NCBI GenBank assembly: GCA_964648005.1
Contig: CAZYKR010000281.1
Span: forward strand, 1 to 5,527
Source: JAGQTE01 sp964648005
Lineage (GTDB): Bacteria > Actinomycetota > Acidimicrobiia > Acidimicrobiales > Acidimicrobilacustridaceae
Direction: 5' to 3'
Length of the DNA stretch: 5,527 bases
Part shown: one piece after another, positions 1-5,511 of the stretch
How the letters are laid out: the number at the start of each line of letters is the position of its first letter
Numbering within the stretch: position 1 is the first letter of the stretch
Program-made: the position numbers and the translations under genes
The notes under the pieces: generated by a model
Seen by the model: the letters and a program-made list of their open reading frames with translations, nothing else
What the model was told of the DNA's origin: nothing
The model's database searches: none

Positions 1-534
1 GCCGCGGACTTCCTACCCGACCCCGATGCCGCATATGGCCACGACCCGCACTGCGTCCGCCAGCACCCAGCCGCGCCGGACCGGCTGTACCAGCAGAACC
101 ACTGCGGCATCTACCGCATCGACCGGCCGGCGGACCGCTGGATCCGCATCGGCGACAACATGCCGGCTGACGTCGGCGACATCGGGTTCCCGATCGAGCT
201 GCACCCCCGCGACCCCGACACCGCGTGGGTCTTCCCGATGGACGGCACCGATGTGTGGCCGCGCACGAGCCCCGGTGGCCGGCCGGCTGCCTACGTCACG
301 ACCGACGGCGGCGTCAGCTGGCAACGTCAGGGCGACGGGCTACCCGAGCGCGGGTGGTTCACCGTGAAGCGCCAGGCGATGACGACCGACGGCGGCGACC
401 CGGTCGGCGTCTACTTCGGTACGACGAGCGGCGAGGTGTGGGCGAGCACGGACGAGGGCGCGCATTGGCGCCAGCTCGCCGCGCACCTGCCTGAGGTGTA
501 CTCGGTCGAGGTGGTGCCGGCGGCGTCACCGTGA
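1..534 (+). CDS. BNR/Asp-box beta-propeller protein, 3' part (5' end outside window)
   Basis: This reading frame is open from the first base of the window to a TGA at 532-534, giving 177 residues with no start, so the N-terminal part lies to the left. Two Asp-box (BNR) motifs are visible: TTDGGVSW at about residues 100-107 and STDEGAHW at about 149-156. A degenerate third blade is marked by RLYQQNHCGIYRI near residues 28-40, followed by HPRDPDTAWVFP at about 68-79. Spacing of roughly 50 residues between blades fits a beta-propeller. Proteins of this family, from memory, are about 350-380 residues, so about half is missing. They are often named exo-alpha-sialidase, WD40/YVTN/BNR-like or PSII-assembly-like. 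No sialidase active-site residues can be recognised here and no signal peptide can be judged. The stop overlaps the start of the MoaD-like gene by 4 bases, suggesting coupled translation and a shared role. The fold assignment is firm; the function is unknown. Confidence 0.85.
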   Translation, partial: AADFLPDPDAAYGHDPHCVRQHPAAPDRLYQQNHCGIYRIDRPADRWIRIGDNMPADVGDIGFPIELHPRDPDTAWVFPMDGTDVWPRTSPGGRPAAYVTTDGGVSWQRQGDGLPERGWFTVKRQAMTTDGGDPVGVYFGTTSGEVWASTDEGAHWRQLAAHLPEVYSVEVVPAASP

Positions 535-791
535 AGGTGCGCATCCCGACCCCGCTGCGGTCCTACACCGACCAGTCCGCCGAGGCCGAGGCCGACGGTG
601 CGACGGTACGTGAGCTGCTCGCCGACCTCGACCGGCGTCATCCGGGCCTGGCGTTCCGCGTCGTCGACGAGCGCGGCAGGTTGCGCCCTCACATGCGGGT
701 GTTCGTGAACCGCAACGACGAGCCCGACCTGGACCGGGCCATCGAACCGACCGACGAGGTCGTGCTGATGCAGGCGCTGTCGGGCGGCTGA
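531..791 (+). CDS. MoaD/ThiS-family ubiquitin-like small protein with C-terminal Gly-Gly
   Basis: An 86-residue protein with the beta-grasp pattern of MoaD/ThiS sulfur carriers and archaeal/bacterial small ubiquitin-like modifiers. It has an N-terminal strand (MKVRIPTPLRSYT), a helix with ATVRELLADLDRRHPGL at 24-40, a strand MRVFVNRND at 55-63, and the terminal strand and tail DEVVLMQALSGG at 75-86. The chain ends exactly in Gly-Gly, the form that E1-like MoeB/ThiF enzymes adenylate, so no processing would be needed. The only lysine is Lys2. The GTG start is chosen because it gives the conserved family N-terminus and overlaps the upstream TGA as GTGA. A GAGGTGGT stretch at 508-515 is 15 bases away, too far to be an ideal ribosome site, so coupling to the upstream gene is likely. 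The partner is a beta-propeller gene, not molybdopterin or thiamine genes, so a role as the MPT synthase small subunit is not indicated. No E1 or MoaE gene is in the window. Confidence 0.9.
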   Translation: MKVRIPTPLRSYTDQSAEAEADGATVRELLADLDRRHPGLAFRVVDERGRLRPHMRVFVNRNDEPDLDRAIEPTDEVVLMQALSGG

Positions 792-794
792 CTG

Positions 795-844
795 GCTGGC
801 GGCGGCGTCAGCCGCCTGGGCCAGCGCTGACGGGGCCGGTCAGC
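795..844. terminator. Overlapping inverted repeats between convergent genes, possible bidirectional terminator
   Basis: The 48-base spacer between the stop at 791 and the stop at 840 of the opposing gene contains several hairpins. GGCGGC (801-806) pairs with GCCGCC (811-816) around a GTCA loop. This can be extended by GCTGG (795-799) with CCAGC (821-825) across an internal loop. A second option pairs GCTGAC (826-831) with GTCAGC (839-844) around a 7-base loop, and the same GCTGAC can instead pair with GTCAGC at 807-812. There is no T-run on either side, so a canonical intrinsic terminator is not shown. The position between converging transcripts is the main argument for a termination role. 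Confidence 0.4.
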
Positions 845-2051
845 CGACGGTGATCGGCCGGTCGCCCGGGCGCGGGTCGACGAGCGGGCAGCGCGTACCG
901 GTGTAGATCGTCGGCATGCACCGGTTGCAGTGGATGCACCCCGATGCCTGTGCCGTGCCGGCCTGCCACTGGTTGATCAGGTCGGGGTCGTGCAGCAGCG
1001 CCCGGCCCATCGCCACGAAGGCGAACCCCTCGTCGATGGCGTCTTGGGCGGTGTCGAGGCGGCTCACCCCGCCGAGCAGCACGATCGGCAGGTCGACGGC
1101 CTCGAGGAAGCGCCGCGCCTTGTCGGCGAAGTAGGCCTCGGCGTAGGGGTAGGCCTTCAAGAACTGCTTGCCGACCAGCCGGAAGCCGGCCCGCAGGTGC
1201 CACGGCAGCTCGGCCCGGAACTCGGCCAACGGCGCGTCGCCCTTGAACAGGTACATCGGGTTCATGAGCGAGCTGCCGCCGGTGAGCTCGAGGGCGTCGA
1301 GTGCGCCGTCGTCGGCCAGCCACCGTGCCACCTCGAGGCTCTCGTCCAGTTCCAGGCCACCCTTGTAGCCGTCGACCATGTTGAGCTTCGCCGTCACGGC
1401 GACGTCGGGCCCGACGGTGGCGCGCACCGCTAGCACCACCTGCCGGGCGAAGCGGGCGCGGTTGGCGAGGCTGCCGCCCCAGTCGTCGGTGCGGCGGTTC
1501 AGCTTGGGGCTGAGGAAGGACGACAGCAGGTAGTTGTGGCCGAGGTGGATCTCGAGGCTGTCGAAGCCGGCCTCGACGCACAGTGCCGCGCCGCGCCGGT
1601 AGTCGTCGGTGATGCGCTCGATGTCGTACTCGCCGGCGGCGCGACTGCGGCGCATCGAGCGCGGGTCGAACTGCGGGGTGGGGGCGATGGCGGCCACTTT
1701 GTTGGAGGCGGCGTTGGCCACTGGACCCGCATGGCCGATCTGGGCGGCGGCCAGGGCGCCTTCGGCGTGCACGGCGTCGGTGAGGCGCCGTAGGCCCGCG
1801 ACGGCGGACGGCACCAGCACCACGCAGCCGTCGTCGGTGCGGCCGTCGGGGGCGACGGCCAGGTAGGCGACGGTGGTCATGCCGACGCCGCCCGCGGCGA
1901 TGCGGCGGTGGAACTCGACGAGGTCGTCGGTGACGTGACCTCCCGGCGAGCGCCCCTCGAACGTGGCGGCCTTGATCGTGCGGTTGCGCAGGGTGACCGG
2001 GCCGAGCGCAGCGGGTTCGAACAGTGAGGGCATCGGTGCGGAGTCTGTCAC
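840..2051 (-). CDS. Old yellow enzyme family NADH:flavin oxidoreductase (2,4-dienoyl-CoA reductase-like, single domain)
   Basis: A 403-residue FMN-dependent (beta/alpha)8-barrel oxidoreductase of the OYE family, which transfers hydride to activated C=C bonds. Landmarks are LGPVTLRNR at 16-24; QIGHAG at 104-109 (FMN contact); EIHLGHNYLLSSFLSP at 167-182, with His169 and His172 as substrate-binding residues and Tyr174 aligned with the OYE proton donor; NRRTDDWGGS at 185-194; Lys222 at the FMN-binding basic position; and the phosphate-binding LLGGVS (325-330) and AMGRALLHDP (347-356). The C-terminus carries Cys372, 375, 378 and 388, recalling the 4Fe-4S cluster of FadH-type dienoyl-CoA reductases, but with shorter spacing. 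The flavodoxin-like/NADPH half of FadH (about 670 residues) is absent. The GTG at 2049-2051 is chosen because it forms a GTGA overlap with the dehydrogenase stop; an ATG at 2031-2033 would remove six residues. Neither start has a strong Shine-Dalgarno sequence. Co-transcription with the acyl-CoA dehydrogenase suggests an enoyl- or dienoyl-CoA-type substrate; this is inferred. Confidence 0.93.
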   Translation of the reverse strand: MTDSAPMPSLFEPAALGPVTLRNRTIKAATFEGRSPGGHVTDDLVEFHRRIAAGGVGMTTVAYLAVAPDGRTDDGCVVLVPSAVAGLRRLTDAVHAEGALAAAQIGHAGPVANAASNKVAAIAPTPQFDPRSMRRSRAAGEYDIERITDDYRRGAALCVEAGFDSLEIHLGHNYLLSSFLSPKLNRRTDDWGGSLANRARFARQVVLAVRATVGPDVAVTAKLNMVDGYKGGLELDESLEVARWLADDGALDALELTGGSSLMNPMYLFKGDAPLAEFRAELPWHLRAGFRLVGKQFLKAYPYAEAYFADKARRFLEAVDLPIVLLGGVSRLDTAQDAIDEGFAFVAMGRALLHDPDLINQWQAGTAQASGCIHCNRCMPTIYTGTRCPLVDPRPGDRPITVG

Positions 2052-3367
2052 GGACCGCTGAAGATGTTGCCGGCCGGGGCGCCGAGGCGGCCGGCCTTCG
2101 GGTCGTAGGACTGCGCCGCCTCCTCCCAGCTGGCCAGCTCGGCGCGGCCGACGACGAACCAGTGCACCTCGTCGGGACCGTCGGCGAGGCGCAGCGTGCG
2201 TTGGGAGGCGTAGAGGTCGGCGAGCGGCGTCCACTGCGACACGCCGGTGGCGCCGTGGATCTGGATGGCTTCGTCGATGATGTGGCAGACCCGCTCGGGC
2301 ACCATCGCCTTGACGGCGCTGACCCAGACCCGGGCCTCTCGGTTGCCGAGCACGTCCATGGCCTTGGCGGCCTTGAGGACCATCATCCGCATGGCCTCGA
2401 TCTCGACCCGCGCCCGGGCGATCACCTCGGTGTTCTTGCCGAGGTTGGCGATGCGCTTGCCGAACGCCTCGCGGGTGAGACCACGCATGGCGAGCATGCC
2501 GATGGCCCGCTCCGCCGCGCCGATCGAGCGCATGCAGTGGTGGATGCGGCCGGGGCCGAGGCGCACCTGGGAGATCTCGAAGCCGCGGCCCTCGCCGAGC
2601 AGCACGTTGGCGGCGGGGACGCGGCAGTCGGTGAAGCGCAGGTGCATGTGGCCGTGCGGGGCGTCGTCCTTGCCGAAGACCTCCATCGGGCCGAGCACCT
2701 CGTACCCGGGGGTGTCGGTCGGGACGAGGATCTGGGACTGGCGCAGATGCGCCGGCCCGTCGGGGCTGGTCTGCACCATGACGATGAGGATCTTGCAGCG
2801 GGGGTCGCCGGCGCCCGAGATGTAGTACTTCTCGCCGTTGATGACCCACTCGTCGCCGTCGAGCTCGGCGCGGCACGAGATGTTCTTGGCGTCGGAGCTG
2901 GCCAGGTCGGGCTCGGTCATGGCGTAGGCGGAGCGGATCTCGCCGGCGAGCAGCGGAGCGAGCCAGCGCTCCTTCTGCTCGGGGGTGCCGACTCGCTCGA
3001 GCACCTCCATGTTGCCGGTGTCGGGAGCGGAGCAGTTGAGGCACTCCGAGGCGATGGGGTTCTTGCCGAGCTCGGCGGCGATGTAGGCGTAGTCGAGGTT
3101 CGACAGGCCTTCGCCCGTGTCGGCGTCGGGGAGGAAGAAGTTCCACAGACCGGCCGCCTTGGCCTTGGCCTTGAGCCCGTCGAGCAGCTCGAGCTGGCCC
3201 GGTGCCCAGGACCACCGCTCGGTGCGGTCGGCGCCGAGGCGGAAGAACTCGGCGGTGACGGGCTCGACTTCGTCGGCGACGAACGCCACGACCTGGTCGT
3301 AGAGCGGCTTGGCGGACTCGGACATCCGCAGGTCGAACATCTCGTCAGTGGTCTGGAGCCCCGTCAT
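2048..3367 (-). CDS. Acyl-CoA dehydrogenase, ACAD10/ACAD11-like
   Basis: A complete 439-residue FAD-dependent acyl-CoA dehydrogenase, slightly longer than the usual 380-400. The N-terminal helical domain (about 1-145) is followed by AYAMTEPDLASSDAKNI at 147-163 (FAD/substrate-binding strand) and INGEKYYISGAGDPRCK at 176-192. GEGRGFEISQVRLGPGR lies at 258-274, and the C-terminal helical domain has IQIHGATGVSQ at 368-378 and LRLADGPDEVH at 392-402. These blocks closely resemble human ACAD11 as I remember it, including GEGRGFEISQ-RLGPGRIHHCMR. At the site of the usual catalytic Glu of medium-chain enzymes, Asp396 of ADGPDE aligns as the predicted base. The enzyme makes the 2,3-double bond in acyl-CoAs and passes electrons to ETF in the cytoplasm; no ETF gene is visible here. 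ATG at 3365-3367 is backed by an AGGGGGGA site 6 bases upstream. The gene ends in a GTGA overlap with the OYE-family gene. The substrate is unknown; ACAD10/11 relatives handle long, branched or 4-hydroxy/4-phospho acyl-CoAs. Confidence 0.95.
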   Translation of the reverse strand: MTGLQTTDEMFDLRMSESAKPLYDQVVAFVADEVEPVTAEFFRLGADRTERWSWAPGQLELLDGLKAKAKAAGLWNFFLPDADTGEGLSNLDYAYIAAELGKNPIASECLNCSAPDTGNMEVLERVGTPEQKERWLAPLLAGEIRSAYAMTEPDLASSDAKNISCRAELDGDEWVINGEKYYISGAGDPRCKILIVMVQTSPDGPAHLRQSQILVPTDTPGYEVLGPMEVFGKDDAPHGHMHLRFTDCRVPAANVLLGEGRGFEISQVRLGPGRIHHCMRSIGAAERAIGMLAMRGLTREAFGKRIANLGKNTEVIARARVEIEAMRMMVLKAAKAMDVLGNREARVWVSAVKAMVPERVCHIIDEAIQIHGATGVSQWTPLADLYASQRTLRLADGPDEVHWFVVGRAELASWEEAAQSYDPKAGRLGAPAGNIFSGP

Positions 3368-3373
3368 GGTGCA

Positions 3374-3381
3374 TCCCCCCT
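3374..3381 (-). promoter_or_regulatory. Strong Shine-Dalgarno site for the acyl-CoA dehydrogenase
   Basis: On the minus strand AGGGGGGA ends 6 bases before the ATG at 3367. It is the clearest ribosome-binding site in the window and fixes this start. The site overlaps an out-of-frame ATG at 3372-3374 that opens only a short overlapping frame. It shows that this gene is translated independently, unlike the 4-base-overlapped genes on either side of the operon. Confidence 0.75.
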
Positions 3382-3415
3382 GGTGTTGTGGTCTGCGGGC
3401 AACGTAGCGCCGCCC
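3382..3415 (-). other. Short intergenic spacer inside the minus-strand operon
   Basis: Together with the ribosome site this makes a 48-base gap between the stop of the SCO6745-family gene (3416) and the dehydrogenase start (3367). I see no convincing hairpin with a T-run and no clear -35/-10 pair. The simplest reading is continued transcription across the gap, though a weak internal promoter cannot be excluded in such GC-rich DNA. Confidence 0.4.
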
Positions 3416-4294
3416 TCAGCGCAGGCGTGACGCCGGCTGGTAGTTCGGGCCGGCGGTCTCGTCGACGCGGCGCAACAGCAGCTCGCACGGCGGTTCGAAC
3501 CGTTCGGCGAAGGCGTTCGACGCGTCCTCGCCGAGCAGCTCCCACGGCAGCGTGGTGAGGCGGTCGGTCTCGTCCTCGATGTGCTGGCGCAGGGCCACAC
3601 CCTCGCCGTGCACGGTGCGGGCCCCGGCGTCGGCGAGGCCTTTGGCGTCGAGCGCGGCCCAGCCGGCGTCGAGCGCGGCGGGGGTGGTGCCGCGGGAGTT
3701 GGCCAGCCAGTCGGTCTCGTAGCCGAGCCAGGCGTTGTGCAGGATCGACGCCTCGGCGTGGGTGAGCCCGTTGGCGACGACGACGGCCCAATGCGTGTCG
3801 CCGCGCCACTCCCGCAGGCAGTTGACGGCGTGCCAGCCCGACAGCACCGGATCGTCGGGGCGGTGGAGGCGCAGGTGCGCGGCGTAGAGCACCCGGCCGA
3901 CCTCGGGCAGTTGCTCCACCACGTCCCAAAGTGCCGGGCCGAGCTCCGCCAGCGGCGCCTCGATGGCCGGGGCGTAGGCGGCGAGCCCGTCGACGACGGC
4001 CTCGTCGCGGGCGGCGCGCATCGCCTCGAAGCGGTCGGGGTCGTGGTCGAGGAGGTCGAACACGGCGTCGATGCCGACGGGGCTGATGGAGCCGAAGGCG
4101 GCGACGACGGCGTCGGGGCCGGCGCCGGCGAGCGGCGCGCAGCGCGCCGCGATGTAGCCGAGCGGGCCGGCGAAGGCCTCGGGGAGGCCGAGGGCGTGGT
4201 AGCGGGCGGCGGCGCCCGGGTCCCAGAAGATCCACCCGATGGTGGTCTGGACGGACCGGGCGTTGCGGCGGGCGACAGCGGACCAGTCGGTCAC
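3416..4294 (-). CDS. SCO6745/SalK family protein of unknown function
   Basis: A 292-residue cytoplasmic protein without signal peptide or membrane segment. It matches the family pattern known from Streptomyces SCO6745 and from SalK of polyether clusters. Points of match are an N-terminal W-F-W-D-P stretch (21-26), RYHALGLPEAFAGPLGYIAARCAPLG-like spacing at 31-57, AAFGSISP at 65-72, the signature LREWRGDTHWAVVVANGL at 160-177, and HAEASILHNA at 179-188. Family members have been described as carrying a winged-helix-like C-terminal region, here about 205-255 with LDAKGLADAGARTVHGEG. The biochemical role is not established; both regulatory and enzyme-like roles have been suggested. The GTG start at 4292-4294 overlaps the upstream amidohydrolase stop as GTGA, and GAGG at 4305-4308 lies 10 bases upstream. 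The frame remains open further upstream, but that extension is Arg/Pro-rich shadow of the M20 gene and is rejected. Its place between hydrolase and dehydrogenase suggests an accessory role in the same pathway. Confidence 0.9.
   Translation of the reverse strand: MTDWSAVARRNARSVQTTIGWIFWDPGAAARYHALGLPEAFAGPLGYIAARCAPLAGAGPDAVVAAFGSISPVGIDAVFDLLDHDPDRFEAMRAARDEAVVDGLAAYAPAIEAPLAELGPALWDVVEQLPEVGRVLYAAHLRLHRPDDPVLSGWHAVNCLREWRGDTHWAVVVANGLTHAEASILHNAWLGYETDWLANSRGTTPAALDAGWAALDAKGLADAGARTVHGEGVALRQHIEDETDRLTTLPWELLGEDASNAFAERFEPPCELLLRRVDETAGPNYQPASRLR
3644..3679 (-). repeat. 15-base direct repeat with 21-base period inside the SCO6745-family gene
   Basis: GGCGTCGAGCGCGGC occurs at 3644-3658 and again at 3665-3679 (plus-strand reading). 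In the protein this gives ALDAGWA followed by ALDAKGL, residues 207-220, two copies of a 7-residue unit. The frame is kept. It looks like a small in-frame duplication, or codon-level convergence in an Ala/Leu-rich helix, rather than a regulatory repeat. Confidence 0.6.
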
Positions 4295-5511
4295 GATGCG
4301 CTCGCCTCGCTGGACGCACCGAGCTCGGCCAGGCCGGTGAGCGCCATCGCCGCGTGCAGGGCGATGCCGTCGGCCATCGGCGCCTCGTCGAGCAGCATCC
4401 GGTTGGAGTGGTTGGGTGGCGCGGCGCCGGGGTTGACGCCGGGGGGGCACATGCCGAGGAAGGCCATGGCGCCGGGTACCTCCTCGAGGACGTAGGAGAA
4501 GTCCTCGGCCCCCATCACCGGCGACGGCAGCTCGACGACGCGGTCGGCGCCCAGCAGGTGGGCCGCCGTGGCCAGCGTCCCGGTGGCGCGGCCGGCGTCG
4601 TTGACGGTGACGGGGTAGCCGTCGTGGAGGGTGACCTCGGCGACCATGTCGTGGGCGGCGGCGACGTTGGTGGCGACGCGCTCCAGTGCTTCGAGGGCGG
4701 CGGCGCGGGTGCGCCCGGAGACGGCGCGCACGGTGCCTTCGAGCAGTGCCGTCTCGGGGATGACGTTGTTGGCCGTGCCGGCACGGACCTTGGTGACGGA
4801 GATGACACCGGGGGCGAAGACGTCAACGCGGCGGGTGACGAAGGTCTGCAAGGCCGACACGATCTCGCAGGCGACCGGGATGGGGTCGTTGGCGAAGTGC
4901 GGCGTGGAGGCGTGCCCGCCGCGGCCGCGCACGGTGATGGCGAACTCGTCGGCCGATGCCAGCAGGGGACCGGGGCGGGTGCCGACCCACCCGGCGGGCA
5001 GGTTCGGCGTGACGTGGATGCCGAAGGCGCGGCCGACGCCGTCGAGCACGCCCTCGTCGATCATGTGGCGGGCGCCGAACTGGCCCTCCTCCCCGGGCTG
5101 GAACATGAACCGCACCGTGCCGCCGAGCTCGGACCGTCGGTCGGCCAGGAGGCGGGCGGCGCCGACGAGCATGGCGGTGTGGGTGTCATGCCCGCAGGCG
5201 TGCATGGCGTTGCGCACCTCGCTGGCGAACGGCAGCTCGGTGTCCTCGGGCATGGGCAGCGCGTCCATGTCGCCGCGCAGGAGCACCATCGGACCGTCAG
5301 GGTCGCCGACGAGGTCGGCGACGACCGAGGTCGACGTGGTGCCGGTGCGGACATCGAGGTCGAGGTCGGCCAGTCGGTCGAGGACCGCCTGCTGGGTGCG
5401 CGGGAGCTCGAGACCGAGCTCGGGGTGGCGGTGCAGCTCGCGCCGCAGCTCGACCGCGTCGTCGAGCAGCGACCGGCCGGCCTCGCGCAGATCGTCGGGT
5501 GCGAAGGTCAT
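4291..5511 (-). CDS. M20D-type metallo-amidohydrolase (N-acyl amino acid / amino acid conjugate hydrolase family)
   Basis: A 406-residue di-metal amidohydrolase of the M20D group (hippurate hydrolase, N-acetyl-diaminopimelate deacetylase and plant IAA-amino acid hydrolases), which cleaves amide bonds between an acyl group and an amino acid or amine. LRRELHRHPELGLE lies at 22-35. Metal ligands are predicted at Cys106 and His108 in HACGHDTHTAML (104-115), Glu142 in FQPGEEGQFGA (137-147), His166 and His368 in NHSNRM (367-372), with Glu141 as general base. The lid/dimerisation domain runs from about 186 to 300 and contains GRGGHASTPH (196-205). The GAEDFSY motif (334-340) is also typical. Length matches the family and there is no signal peptide, so it should act in the cytoplasm. 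ATG at 5509-5511 is supported by the conserved N-terminal helix; only a weak AGG lies about 10 bases upstream, near the window edge, so any promoter is outside. It is the first visible gene of the minus-strand operon. The substrate cannot be assigned. Confidence 0.95.
   Translation of the reverse strand: MTFAPDDLREAGRSLLDDAVELRRELHRHPELGLELPRTQQAVLDRLADLDLDVRTGTTSTSVVADLVGDPDGPMVLLRGDMDALPMPEDTELPFASEVRNAMHACGHDTHTAMLVGAARLLADRRSELGGTVRFMFQPGEEGQFGARHMIDEGVLDGVGRAFGIHVTPNLPAGWVGTRPGPLLASADEFAITVRGRGGHASTPHFANDPIPVACEIVSALQTFVTRRVDVFAPGVISVTKVRAGTANNVIPETALLEGTVRAVSGRTRAAALEALERVATNVAAAHDMVAEVTLHDGYPVTVNDAGRATGTLATAAHLLGADRVVELPSPVMGAEDFSYVLEEVPGAMAFLGMCPPGVNPGAAPPNHSNRMLLDEAPMADGIALHAAMALTGLAELGASSEASAS

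Noticed and set aside
26..367. 113-codon plus-strand frame overlapping the propeller gene
   Set aside because: Thr/Ser/Arg-rich shadow. The frame starting at base 1 carries the Asp-box motifs and runs to the coupled stop.
808..1581. 257-codon minus-strand frame inside the OYE-family gene
   Set aside because: It is an Arg/Gly/Pro-rich alternate frame of a conserved gene, without domain similarity.
2052..3215. Extension of the OYE-family frame upstream, giving a 791-residue apparent fusion protein
   Set aside because: The added part is Arg/Pro/His-rich and lies out of frame inside the dehydrogenase gene. The OYE domain begins normally near 2051, where GTG overlaps the dehydrogenase stop. It is not a fusion.
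3368..3415. Promoter in front of the acyl-CoA dehydrogenase
   Set aside because: Only the ribosome-binding site is convincing; no -10/-35 pair with proper spacing could be recognised.
2024..3430. 468-codon open frame on the plus strand opposite the acyl-CoA dehydrogenase gene
   Set aside because: It is the antisense shadow of a clearly conserved gene. Its translation is Gly/Ala/Val/His-rich with no recognisable domain, as expected where G/C-rich third positions remove stop codons.
4441..4447. Run of seven G bases as a possible sequencing error or slippage site in the M20 gene
   Set aside because: The frame continues intact through conserved CPPGVNPG and NHSNRM on both sides, so there is no sign of an indel; slippage cannot be shown from sequence alone.
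4295..4450. Upstream extension of the SCO6745-family frame to an ATG at 4450
   Set aside because: The 52 extra residues are low-complexity Arg/Pro/Ala and overlap the conserved C-terminus of the M20 gene in another frame. The GTG at 4294 fits the family N-terminus.
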